In this document: positions 26,475 to 34,965 of the stretch, one piece after another | Numbering within the stretch: position 1 is the stretch's first letter | Layout of the letters: the number at the start of each line of letters is the position of its first letter | Origin: Paenibacillus borealis | Lineage (GTDB): Bacteria; Bacillota; Bacilli; Paenibacillales; Paenibacillaceae | Direction of reading: 5' to 3' | Length of the DNA stretch: 64,000 bases | NCBI RefSeq assembly: GCF_000758665.1 | Contig: NZ_CP009285.1 | Span: forward strand, 2,108,001-2,172,000 | Program-made: the position numbers and the translations under genes | Notes under the pieces: model-generated | Database searches by the model: none | The model's input: only the letters and a program-made list of their open reading frames with translations | What the model was told of the DNA's origin: nothing

Positions 26475-29081
26475 TTATTCCTTCTTCACGATTGTAATCA
26501 TATATTCTCGCTCCGTGATATGATCCTCGGCCTTAACCGTGAGGTTCAGCGTCGTGCGTTGCCCAGTCAGCTTAACCTGACGCGGGAGCGAGTCCTCGAT
26601 CAGAATCCCGTCCGCATAGACCAGGGAATTCTTATGCTCCGGTGTGACCTTCAACTGTACGCTGCCGGCCGCTTGCGGAACGGATAGGGTATAAGCAGTT
26701 ACGCCGCTGCTGAAGGGAGCCGAGAGCGTGCCTCCGCTAAAAGAAAGCTGGCTCAGCCCAGCGTTAGTGTCGTAGCCGGTCATCATGCGCAGCAGATTGA
26801 ATATGCCATTTTCCTGCCCCGGAATGACGAATCTGACTTCCACTTCGGTCTTGCCGCCGATGGCTTCAGCAGGTATCAGATAACTCCGGTCATAGAAGCT
26901 GCGCGCCTGATCGGTGTGCAGAATTTCGCTGCTGATCCGCTCACCGTCCACATAAATAGCTATCTCCTTGCCGTTGCTGCCGGAGAAATAGGTAACCGAG
27001 AGGTAGTTGTCACTCTGCGGTGCCACCTTCAGCCGGTAGCTGAACCAGCCGCCGTTCTCTGCCTTGCGTATATTGTATCCGTCCCATGTAGCCACGGTGG
27101 TATTCTCACCCTGAATTCCATGCTCCAGCTCATACTGGTCGTTGCCGACAGGCAGGCTGTCCAGCGTTGCTTCCTGTATACGCTGCCGGATTTTGCCCTG
27201 GAGAATATGCTGCTGCAGCTCTGCCGAATCGGCCTCCACCAGCCGCCAATAGATGCCGTAACGCTCGCTGTGCTGCTTATAGTGCGGGGTGAATACCAGG
27301 CGGTTGTCTTCATCCGTTCCCTGAAGCGCAAAGGCCAGCTCATCCTGCTCCAGCCGGACAACACGGTCCGCAAGCTGCTCCAGCCACATCTCCGGACTTT
27401 CATTCACCGTGGTGATGAAATCCTTCACCAGCATATTGCGGGTCGGAACACTGACGGCAACACCTGTCGCGGACACAGCCAGATCACTCCGGCCCAGTGC
27501 GGCGCTGAGCACTGCCGGCCCGTATTTGAAGGCTGCAACCTGGCGGGCATCCGGGAGATTGAAGTAAGCAAGCTTCATCGGCAGCCGGAGCTGCAGGGTA
27601 TCGCCGTCTTCCCATATTCTGCCGACTACAGCATATGTTCCGCTCTCATTGAATACAGCATGGACCGGTTCCCCGTTCAATAGGAGCTCCGGTTCACCAG
27701 CCAGCCAGTCCGGCAGACGAAGCTTGAGCGCAAGGGAATGAACCTGAGGCTGCAAGACGGATACGGTAAACGTAACAGTATCACTGTAAGGCAAATTAGC
27801 CGATTGTGTCAGCTTCAGCCCATGCTCAGTGGCTTGAAGGGTAGAACTGAAATACTGATTGACCACAATGCTTGCAGCATCATGGAAATACAGGCTGTCA
27901 TTCAGCTTGGTGAAGCTCTCCATGCCGGTTCCGGTGCAGCACCAGAAATGCTCAAAGGGGGAGCTGTACACTTTGAAGTAACCTGTTGCCATAGGCTGAA
28001 AATACATCGTCATTCCGGTATGCGGATGCTGTGAGGACACAATCGCATTCAGGTATGTATTCTCGTAGAAGTTGGCGTATTTGACATCTCCGGTGATTTT
28101 GAACAATTCTCGTGTCAGCTTGAGCATGTTATAGGTGTTGCAGGTTTCCGCTGTGAAATTGGAGCGCTCCCGGTCCAGCATATCCGGATCGCCGAAATGC
28201 TCCCACTCGCTGTTCCCGCCGGTAATGTAGCTGTGATGATGCACAACCATATCCCAGAACTGCTTGGCAGCCTCCAGATAAAAGACTTCACTGTCTCCAA
28301 GTGTCCGGTAACGGTTCAGCGCTCCTATGAACTTGGGAATGGTCGTATTGGCATGTTTACCTTTGAGAATGTCCCGGTCCTCGCTCACAGGTGTGAATAA
28401 AGTCAGCTCGTCAAAGCTATGAGCGGCGCTTAAGTGGTTCGCGTTACCGCTGATTGTGTACAGCTCATACAGGCAGTCATTCATTCCGCCATATTCAACA
28501 GAGAGTACACGCTGCCGGATTTCATCTGACCAGGAGGCTGTACGGCTGTACACCCAATCCCCCAGCTTGTTCACTACGGTATAGGCTGTTTCATTTCCAG
28601 TGGCAGAATAGGCCGCGGTAAGTCCGGCGATAATCTTGTGCATCGTGTACCAGGGCACCCAGGCAGGCTGCTTATTCTCGACGTTATCGAACAATTGCTC
28701 ATCGAAGGCCGACAGGTAACCGCTCTCATGCTGGCATAACGCCAGTTCACCAAGCAGGTATTTCAGTCTGAGCACAAGCGCGTCATTCAGGGTAGCGGCA
28801 TAAGCCTGGGACAACGCAGAGAGATAATGGCCCAGCGTATGCCCGCGGATTTCTGTATTCTCCCAGCCGGGATACTTCTCGCTCCGCTTCGGAAGTCCCC
28901 GGTTCTCACGGAAGCCGGCCAGCAGACGGTCAGGATCGAAGCTGGTGAGATAATCTATTTCTTTGGCAAAGGCGTTGACGATATACGGATCGGAGATGGA
29001 AACCTGGTCCAAGCGGAACTCCTGGTACATGGGTTTGCCGGGAGTTTGGGCCGCAGGCTGCGGCCGGGGTGTAATTGTCAC
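26475..29081 (-). CDS. DUF1680 glycosidase, GH146/GH127-type beta-L-arabinofuranosidase
   Basis: 868 residues. The complete zinc-cysteine site is present: E312-x-C314 in AETCNTYN and C381-C382 in FWCCTGTGMES; the first Cys of the pair is the nucleophile in characterised enzymes. HTLGHYLSAL and WYTMHKIIAGL are DUF1680 motifs. After the barrel come beta-sandwich domains (about 520-770) and a C-terminal cadherin-like repeat (NAGLSQLSFSGGTLSAPFSSGVTAYTLSV). There is no signal peptide, so it acts inside the cell. Start GTG 29081 follows GGGG. It shares the 25-bp operator with the importer operon. Confidence 0.88.
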   Translation of the reverse strand: MTITPRPQPAAQTPGKPMYQEFRLDQVSISDPYIVNAFAKEIDYLTSFDPDRLLAGFRENRGLPKRSEKYPGWENTEIRGHTLGHYLSALSQAYAATLNDALVLRLKYLLGELALCQHESGYLSAFDEQLFDNVENKQPAWVPWYTMHKIIAGLTAAYSATGNETAYTVVNKLGDWVYSRTASWSDEIRQRVLSVEYGGMNDCLYELYTISGNANHLSAAHSFDELTLFTPVSEDRDILKGKHANTTIPKFIGALNRYRTLGDSEVFYLEAAKQFWDMVVHHHSYITGGNSEWEHFGDPDMLDRERSNFTAETCNTYNMLKLTRELFKITGDVKYANFYENTYLNAIVSSQHPHTGMTMYFQPMATGYFKVYSSPFEHFWCCTGTGMESFTKLNDSLYFHDAASIVVNQYFSSTLQATEHGLKLTQSANLPYSDTVTFTVSVLQPQVHSLALKLRLPDWLAGEPELLLNGEPVHAVFNESGTYAVVGRIWEDGDTLQLRLPMKLAYFNLPDARQVAAFKYGPAVLSAALGRSDLAVSATGVAVSVPTRNMLVKDFITTVNESPEMWLEQLADRVVRLEQDELAFALQGTDEDNRLVFTPHYKQHSERYGIYWRLVEADSAELQQHILQGKIRQRIQEATLDSLPVGNDQYELEHGIQGENTTVATWDGYNIRKAENGGWFSYRLKVAPQSDNYLSVTYFSGSNGKEIAIYVDGERISSEILHTDQARSFYDRSYLIPAEAIGGKTEVEVRFVIPGQENGIFNLLRMMTGYDTNAGLSQLSFSGGTLSAPFSSGVTAYTLSVPQAAGSVQLKVTPEHKNSLVYADGILIEDSLPRQVKLTGQRTTLNLTVKAEDHITEREYMITIVKKE

Positions 29082-29164
29082 TTTTTTATCCCCATTCCTA
29101 TGGAATCTATAGTGTTAATGCAGGGTTAGTATCCTATGAATAAGCTTATATTTAAAGGACTTGA

Positions 29165-29205
29165 CGGTAAATAGTGATAGGTTCGAATATGTGTGAAAAG
29201 GTTAG
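29165..29205 (-). promoter_or_regulatory. Probable AraC operator, second DUF1680 gene
   Basis: The reverse strand of 29181-29205 matches 20066-20090 at 24 of 25 bases and points toward the minus-strand gene. TATAGA (29106-29111, minus) follows 56 nt after its conserved ACTATTTA, against 54 nt at the other site. Confidence 0.7.
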
Positions 29206-29228
29206 AATAGAAACATCGATAACTCCAT

Positions 29229-29407
29229 GCGGATATCAGTGACGTTATTTCCTCGAAACTACCCGTTTTCAGCCTGAAGCGGACACCAGTTCCTTTATTT
29301 TCAAAAACCGCGCCCGGTTACCCTATTCTCAGGGGCAATAACGGCTCTCCAGTCCGCATGGAGGTAAAAACAACGGAATTCAGCCGAATAGAGGCTTCTC
29401 AGTCCGT
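29229..29407. repeat. Four-unit palindrome block, family C, copy 1 (50/62/50)
   Basis: Units of form GCGGA-N7-TCCGC at 29229-29245, 29279-29295, 29341-29357 and 29391-29407. Centres lie 50, 62 and 50 bp apart. Units one and two are followed by TTATT or TTTATT, units three and four are preceded by AATA or AATAG, so the halves face each other. Arms are more decayed than in the second copy at 39822-40000. Confidence 0.75.
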
Positions 29408-29544
29408 TACGCTTCACGTTCATATCTTTCTGATAGAATCGTGAATCCATAGGGCGAAAGATTTGGGGCTCAAACCTTACTTCCGGCAGTTCAGCCGCCC
29501 GGCAGAAGAGAAATAGCCGCAGACAGGGAATCCCGCTATAGGCG

Positions 29545-29587
29545 CAAAAAAGCCACCGCGGCTGCTTGCTGCAGCACACTGTGGCTT
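29545..29587 (-). terminator. Terminator of gene 29630-30157
   Basis: On the minus strand AAGCCAC (29581-29587) pairs with GTGGCTT (29550-29556) around an inner GCTG/CAGC stem, followed by six T (29545-29550). Confidence 0.7.
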
Positions 29588-29629
29588 GTGGGAGGTAAAA
29601 GATGAGGTTATCAGGACAATACAATTTAC

Positions 29630-30157
29630 TTAAGGTGTATACTGCTGCACGATCGAGACGATCTGGCCATTCTCAATAGTAAGGTGGTAAGGGGACTGGC
29701 TTAAATCGAAAACATTCGTTTTGGCAAATTCATGAATGAACTGCTGCAGGGTGAGGGCTTCGTTCCAGTTAATGTCCAGTTCCTCAATATTACCGGTGTG
29801 GTCGTAGATCTGCATAGTTACTTTGGCATCAGGGGCTACCGGGTAGGCAGTCAGCGAATCGCTGTCATTCACGATATAGTAACCGTCGGGTACACCGCCG
29901 ATTTCGGCTGCGGCTTCCGGCTCACGTTCGGCAAAGACAGCATCCGCCGCTGCGCCTTCGTACCATGTAATTTCATCCCCGGTAAGGGTGGTTTGACCCT
30001 TCAGGGTTTCGAGTGCGTGTATGTAAACCGTCAAGTGCTGGATATGATCGCTGCTCTGGGCTTCCGCGGTCTTCATGGTCGTGCTTGCCGTAGTCACGAG
30101 GGATAGGAACAACAGGACCAATACAGGAAACAGATAGACATTTTTGTTCTTTAACAT
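29630..30157 (-). CDS. Secreted or membrane-anchored protein of unknown function
   Basis: 175 residues. A signal-like N-terminus (MLKNKNVYLFPVLVLLFLSLV) with Ala-rich region after it; cleavage near AEA-QS is plausible. The mature part is acidic and has DGYYIVNDSDSLTAYPV and an ending that pairs with reporter-like LTIENGQIVSIVQQYTP. I recognise no named domain; similar proteins in Bacillales are annotated as hypothetical. GGGGGAA lies before ATG 30157. It diverges from the YhgE gene. Confidence 0.7.
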   Translation of the reverse strand: MLKNKNVYLFPVLVLLFLSLVTTASTTMKTAEAQSSDHIQHLTVYIHALETLKGQTTLTGDEITWYEGAAADAVFAEREPEAAAEIGGVPDGYYIVNDSDSLTAYPVAPDAKVTMQIYDHTGNIEELDINWNEALTLQQFIHEFAKTNVFDLSQSPYHLTIENGQIVSIVQQYTP

Positions 30158-30422
30158 TGTGGAATTTCCCCCTTGGTATAATATGACACGGTATAAGTCT
30201 ATATACCTAATTACCCTGCGGTATAGTTCTCAAACGTGCTTATACCCTAATAACGTTGATTTTCAAGAAATGTTGCAAATATATTTTCAGAATCTCCTGC
30301 CGCAGCACCCCAATTATTGGATTGCTTACCTCTATCCTCATCCCGTTGCCAATCATCGTCGTAAAAAGCCTTAATCCGGGGCATATTAAGTTATCCAACT
30401 ATCGGCTGAGGGGTGACTGGAA

Positions 30423-33212
30423 TTGACGGAGATCTGGCAAATATACAAGAGGGATTGGCTGAGGCTGTTCAGAATACCTGTGGCCATGCTGCTGATTGCA
30501 GCACTTGTTGTGCTGCCTTCTGTCTATGACTGGGTGAATGTGGCGGCCGTATGGGACCCGTATAGCAACACCTCCGGCATCAAAATCGCCGTCGCCAGTC
30601 TGGATGAAGGTGCGGCAGTGCAGGGAACAAGCTTTAATATCGGTGCGGAGGTGCTGGAAAGCCTGCGGAGCAATAAGACACTCGGCTGGCGGTTTACAGA
30701 TGCGGAGTCTGCAGTGGACGGGGTGCGGCGCGGGGATTATTATGCCAGCATCGTAATTCCCGCAGACTTCTCAGAGCGGATGACCGGAATTCTTGAAGGG
30801 AAGCTGGAGAAGCCTGAGATTGAATATACCGTTAATGAAAAAATCAATGCGATTGCCCCGAAAATCACCGCCAAGGGTGCTTCCACAATCACCACGCAGA
30901 TCACCGAGCACTTCACGGAAACGATCAGCAGTACGGTCCTGACCGCCCTGCGCGGTATTGATGAGGAATTCCAGTCCGAGCTGCCGGCGATCCGCAGGGT
31001 GGAGGCCGGACTGTTCAAGCTGGAGGCGGAGCTGCCGGAGATTGAGCAAGCCGGCAGGCTGGTGCTGAAGCTGCAGGAGAACTGGCCGGAGATCTCCTCG
31101 TCTGCAGAACGGATCGCCGGATTAACTTCCAGGCTTCCGGAGGTGGAGCAGGCGGGGAAAGCCGTGGAGCAGATCGACGAATACTGGCCGCAGATTACAG
31201 CCGCTGCCGGACATCTGGAGGAGCTTCAGCAGAAGCTGCCCCAGATTGAACGTGCTGCCCTGCTGGTGTCCGAGCTGGACTCGAACTTCAGCAAGGTGGA
31301 CGGTGTGCTTGACCGGGCCTCCGCCCGATTGGAGGAAGCCGCAGCCACAGTGGAGACTGCGGCCAAGGTGCTGCCGCAGCAGGACAGGATCGCTGCTGCC
31401 GGCAGCAGCTTCGGGCTCGCGCTGCAGCAGTTCCTCGCCGGGAACGGCACAGCCTTCGCGGCTGTCCCCGGGGTCCTGCAGCAGAACCTGTATCTGCTGC
31501 AGCAGGCCGGGGACGCGGCCGTGCAGTTGACCGCGCAGCTGCGGCAATCGGCTGCGCGGTCAAGCGAAGAGCTGCGGCAACCGGCTGCGCAGCCAAGCGA
31601 AGGGCTGCACCAGAGCACGGTGCAGCGTGCACCCAAACAGCTGCACCCGCTGGCGGTGCAGCAGCAGCTCGCGCAGCAGAGCGCTGCGCGGCAACTGCAG
31701 CTTGCCTCGGCCCGGCTGGCCGCGGCAAGCGAAGGGCTCGCCCACACAGCGCAGCTGCTGGGCGCCGTGAACACCCTTGCGCCCGGCACCGCAGGCGCAA
31801 GCGATCTCCGCGCCGTCGAAGCGGCGCGGAAGCCCTATGCCGCCGCAGCTGCGCAGGCGGCGGCCATGGCAGAGGCTGCGCTGGCAGGCGCGCAGCCCAC
31901 GGATGCTGAGCTGGTGCAGCTCAGCACGGCGGCAGGGCAGGCGAGCGCTGCCCTGGACGGGGTCATCCCGCGCTACAACGCGGAGATTCTCCCCGCGGCG
32001 GAGCAGGTGCTGCAGCAGCTGTCTGCGGATGCAGGGAATGCTGCGGCGGCGCTGCAGCATATTCCGCAGCGGCTGGCCGCACTGGACACGATACTGGAGG
32101 AAGCGGGGACCGCTATCCAGTATGGTCAATCCGGCCTGGCTGCCCTGCGGCAGGATCTGCCGGCAATCCGCGGAGAGGTGCATAACGCAGCAGGGGGAGT
32201 GACAGAGAAGATGGCGGCATTCAGCAATCTGGTCACTAACGTGCTTCCGCGGATTAAGGAGGGACTGCCCGGGGCCGGGGAGGAGATTCACGAAGCGGCC
32301 GAATTTGCCAGAACCGGTCTGCCTGCGGCGGAGGTGAAATTCCGCAAGGCTGCGGATTTCATTACCGCCGGATTGCCGCGGGCAGACAAGGGAGTGGAAC
32401 ATGCGGCAGAGCTGGTGCGCAGCGACTTGCCTGCGCTGATGGCAGCGGTCCGCAAGGCGGCAGCAACCCTCCGCGATATCAAGGAGGAGGTCGATCTGGA
32501 GGAGATTGCCCAGCTGCTGGGCGGGGATATCCAGAGCCAGAGTGATTTCCTGGCGAATCCGGTTGTGCTGAAGCAGCAGACTTTATATCCGATTCCCAAC
32601 TATGGATCGGCGATGACGCCTTTTTATGTCGTGCTGTCACTATGGGTGGGCGGTACCCTGCTGATCTCGCTGCTGCGCACAGCTGTGGATACCGGCGGAA
32701 TCCGCTACCACGGGTATCAGCTCTACTTCGGGCGTCTGCTGACCTTCCTTACGGTTGGGATTCTTCAGGCACTGGTAGCGGTGCTCGGCAATATCTTCCT
32801 GCTCGGCTGTTATGTCGCTGATCCGGTATGGTTTGTCCTGTTTGCCGTGCTGATCAGCGTGGTATTTGTGACAATTGTCTTCACGCTGGTCTCGGTGTTC
32901 GGCAGTATCGGCAAAGGGATTGCCATCGTATTCATGGTGCTGCAGTTCTCCAGCTCCGGCGGCACCTTTCCTATTAGTACCACAGGGCATTTCTTTCAGG
33001 TGCTGAATCCGTTTATGCCCTTTACCTATGCGATCAGCCTGCTGCGTGAAGCTGTAGGCGGCCTGCTGCCGGAGGTGGCGGTCCGTGATGCGCTGCTGCT
33101 GGCTTCGTTCGGCGTGCTTGCGCTGCTGCTGGGTCTTACGCTGCAGAAGCCGCTGCAGGGATTCATCCGCAAAGCGGCCGGGCAGGCCGAAGAGTCGAAA
33201 CTGATTTCATAA
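30423..33212 (+). CDS. YhgE/Pip-family membrane protein
   Basis: 929 residues. N-terminal helix (VAMLLIAALVVLPSVYDWVNVAAVWDPY) with the YhgE/Pip motif SNTSGIKIAVASLDEGA, a very long extracytoplasmic coiled-coil-like region rich in Ala, Gln, Leu and Glu, then five or six C-terminal helices of the ABC-2 permease type. Relatives include the phage receptor Pip of Lactococcus and the EsaA-like type VII secretion protein; function here is unknown. Start TTG 30423 follows GAGGGG. Residues about 360-425 are a low-complexity Ala/Gln/Ser insertion with tandem duplications (RQSAARSSEEL / RQPAAQPSEGL) and higher GC than the rest. Confidence 0.85.
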   Translation: MTEIWQIYKRDWLRLFRIPVAMLLIAALVVLPSVYDWVNVAAVWDPYSNTSGIKIAVASLDEGAAVQGTSFNIGAEVLESLRSNKTLGWRFTDAESAVDGVRRGDYYASIVIPADFSERMTGILEGKLEKPEIEYTVNEKINAIAPKITAKGASTITTQITEHFTETISSTVLTALRGIDEEFQSELPAIRRVEAGLFKLEAELPEIEQAGRLVLKLQENWPEISSSAERIAGLTSRLPEVEQAGKAVEQIDEYWPQITAAAGHLEELQQKLPQIERAALLVSELDSNFSKVDGVLDRASARLEEAAATVETAAKVLPQQDRIAAAGSSFGLALQQFLAGNGTAFAAVPGVLQQNLYLLQQAGDAAVQLTAQLRQSAARSSEELRQPAAQPSEGLHQSTVQRAPKQLHPLAVQQQLAQQSAARQLQLASARLAAASEGLAHTAQLLGAVNTLAPGTAGASDLRAVEAARKPYAAAAAQAAAMAEAALAGAQPTDAELVQLSTAAGQASAALDGVIPRYNAEILPAAEQVLQQLSADAGNAAAALQHIPQRLAALDTILEEAGTAIQYGQSGLAALRQDLPAIRGEVHNAAGGVTEKMAAFSNLVTNVLPRIKEGLPGAGEEIHEAAEFARTGLPAAEVKFRKAADFITAGLPRADKGVEHAAELVRSDLPALMAAVRKAAATLRDIKEEVDLEEIAQLLGGDIQSQSDFLANPVVLKQQTLYPIPNYGSAMTPFYVVLSLWVGGTLLISLLRTAVDTGGIRYHGYQLYFGRLLTFLTVGILQALVAVLGNIFLLGCYVADPVWFVLFAVLISVVFVTIVFTLVSVFGSIGKGIAIVFMVLQFSSSGGTFPISTTGHFFQVLNPFMPFTYAISLLREAVGGLLPEVAVRDALLLASFGVLALLLGLTLQKPLQGFIRKAAGQAEESKLIS

Positions 33213-33257
33213 ATAAAATGGGGATATATAACATTTATTCCGTCTTTGTCAACCTAT

Positions 33258-33272
33258 TTTGAACCGTTCAAA
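33258..33272. promoter_or_regulatory. Perfect 7-1-7 palindrome, likely XRE operator
   Basis: TTTGAAC-C-GTTCAAA ends 5 bp before the -35 of the promoter driving the XRE-type regulator. The position suits autoregulation; the link to that protein is inferred. Confidence 0.5.
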
Positions 33273-33277
33273 CCGGA

Positions 33278-33306
33278 TTGACCTGTCTATTTAAGGGACT
33301 TATTAT
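33278..33306 (+). promoter_or_regulatory. Sigma-A promoter of the XRE-TPR gene
   Basis: TTGACC (33278-33283), exactly 17 bp, TATTAT (33301-33306). Both hexamers differ from consensus at one position. Confidence 0.75.
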
Positions 33307-33362
33307 ATAGGAATATCTGGAGTAATATTCGAATATATGGTTTTTTGAGGGGCGGTATTGGT

Positions 33363-34754
33363 TTGCATCACAAGACTACAATTCAAGCGGAACTGGCCGC
33401 ATTCTTAAGAAAAGAAGGAAAGACGATTAATCAATTCGCAGGGATATCCGGCGTTAACTCCGGAACACTCAGCAGTATTATTAACGGCAACCGTCCCATT
33501 GCCATGCAGCAGCTGGACCGGATTACAGCCGGGATGGGGCTTCCTGAAGGGGCGTTCTACGAACTCTATATAGATGAATGTGTCGTTCATTCCACACCTG
33601 ACTGGCGGCGTCTGGGGCCCTTCCTCCACCGCTGCGCGGAGCTTGGCAAACTGGATTGTATCCGGCAGGTCGTCCTAATTATAATGGACAATATTACATA
33701 TGCCCCGGTACTGTTTGATACCGCGGAACAATTCTACGGGCAAGGCAACTATCAGGCGGCAGCCCTGCTCTATGAAGGCGTAGCCGACAGTGAGAAATAC
33801 CAGCATTCGGAGCGGCTGGCCTTATGCCAGTACCGTCTGTTCACGATCAGGGTCGGACAGGATAAAGAGGCGGACTTCAGGGCAGCTACGCGGTTTGAAT
33901 ATTTCGTGGAGCGTCTGGATGAGAGCGATCAATTAGGCGCTTTGCAGCAGCTGGCGGATGTCTATCTTTCATTGCATTACTGGGATAAGGCGTGGCTGCT
34001 GGCCGAGGAGCTACACCGTAAGACAGCGATACAATATGAAATTAAGCACTACAAAGTCAGAAAGCAGCAAGAGCTGAAGGAACCTCCGCGGCCGCTATGC
34101 TTCTATATTTTATACGCCTACTACCTGCAGTCGGTTGTATGCGACGGGCGCGGCGAATATGAGCGTGCTCTGCATTATGTAACTTTATATTCAGAAATGG
34201 ACTGGATTGTGGAAGATACAGAGGAGGTCCGCGGAATCAAAGAGCAATTCAGCAGACTTGCAGTAGTCAACACCTATCTGTTCCGTTTAATGTGCGGTGA
34301 GTTGGAAGTGCTTCATAACTATGCGGAGTATATCGGTACGGGCGGGATAGGCCTGCTCCCCGGAATGCTGAAGGCCGTTCAGGCAGCCAACAGGTATCAC
34401 TGGAATATGGATGAGCTTATCGGCCGGTTCCAGCCGCTGGTGGAGCAGGAGTGGTCTGCCCCGGGACATGGCAAGCTGGGAGCGGACCTCCCTGATAAAT
34501 ACCCCGAATTGCTCTATGAACTGGCTGGATATTACTTGCATGCCGGAGGGCAGGAGCAAGGAATGCGGTATTTATTCCAAAGTCTGGAGGCTTCGGCAGA
34601 ACTGGGCAATGAGACCTGTGTCATCCGTTGTGTGAGATTGTTCGAGCAATACCGGCCGCTGGCTTCAGCCGCAGATCAAGAGGCGTATAAGCAACTGATC
34701 AATACCGTACAGACTGCCCATGCCGGCAGGCACGTTGCGCCAGCAGGACCGTAG
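33363..34754 (+). CDS. XRE-family regulator with TPR-like sensor domain
   Basis: 463 residues. An N-terminal XRE helix-turn-helix (TINQFAGISGVNSGTLSSIINGNRPIAMQQLDRITAGMG) is followed by a long all-helical part with TPR-like pairs (FYGQGNYQAAALLYEGV; DVYLSLHYWDKAWLLAEEL; GRGEYERALHYVTLYSEM; YYLHAGGQEQGMRYLFQSLEASAELGN). This layout is shared with peptide-sensing regulators (Rgg, PlcR, AimR classes), but I find no signal-peptide gene beside it. Start is TTG 33363, 10 nt after GAGGGG; an upstream in-frame TTG at 33345 lacks a site. Confidence 0.8.
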   Translation: MHHKTTIQAELAAFLRKEGKTINQFAGISGVNSGTLSSIINGNRPIAMQQLDRITAGMGLPEGAFYELYIDECVVHSTPDWRRLGPFLHRCAELGKLDCIRQVVLIIMDNITYAPVLFDTAEQFYGQGNYQAAALLYEGVADSEKYQHSERLALCQYRLFTIRVGQDKEADFRAATRFEYFVERLDESDQLGALQQLADVYLSLHYWDKAWLLAEELHRKTAIQYEIKHYKVRKQQELKEPPRPLCFYILYAYYLQSVVCDGRGEYERALHYVTLYSEMDWIVEDTEEVRGIKEQFSRLAVVNTYLFRLMCGELEVLHNYAEYIGTGGIGLLPGMLKAVQAANRYHWNMDELIGRFQPLVEQEWSAPGHGKLGADLPDKYPELLYELAGYYLHAGGQEQGMRYLFQSLEASAELGNETCVIRCVRLFEQYRPLASAADQEAYKQLINTVQTAHAGRHVAPAGP

Positions 34755-34794
34755 TAACAGAATTAACATTCACTATTGGCTTGCAACTCTAGTA

Positions 34795-34826
34795 AAGCAC
34801 CGTCCCCATTCCCGGACGGTGCTTTT
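34795..34826. terminator. Bidirectional terminator between XRE gene and aldo/keto reductase
   Basis: A perfect 11-bp stem (34795-34805 with 34814-34824), 8-nt loop; TTTT on the plus side and TTTACTAG on the minus side. It serves the XRE gene and probably the convergent reductase. Confidence 0.8.
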
Positions 34827-34965
34827 AAGTGCAGGTATTTGCTGCAAACAGTGGTACAATCTATATAGCTGGAACTATGAATCTTCTTTGGACTCGGACC
34901 GGATGACTTGCTTGAATTACAGGTTGATAGCTGCAAGACTTTCACTTAAGCAATCCGGCTCATAG

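Larger units (their letters stand above)
29082..29629. other. Intergenic region with promoter, operator and palindrome block
   Basis: 548 bp. Next to the DUF1680 gene are the minus-strand -10 (29106-29111) and operator (29165-29205); then the family C block (29229-29407), an unassigned stretch, and the terminator of the gene at 29630. I see no coding sequence. Confidence 0.75.

Noticed and set aside
29373..29389. Fifth palindrome unit inside the family C block
   Set aside because: ACGGA-N7-CGAAT fits the arms poorly and breaks the 50/62/50 spacing kept by the other four.
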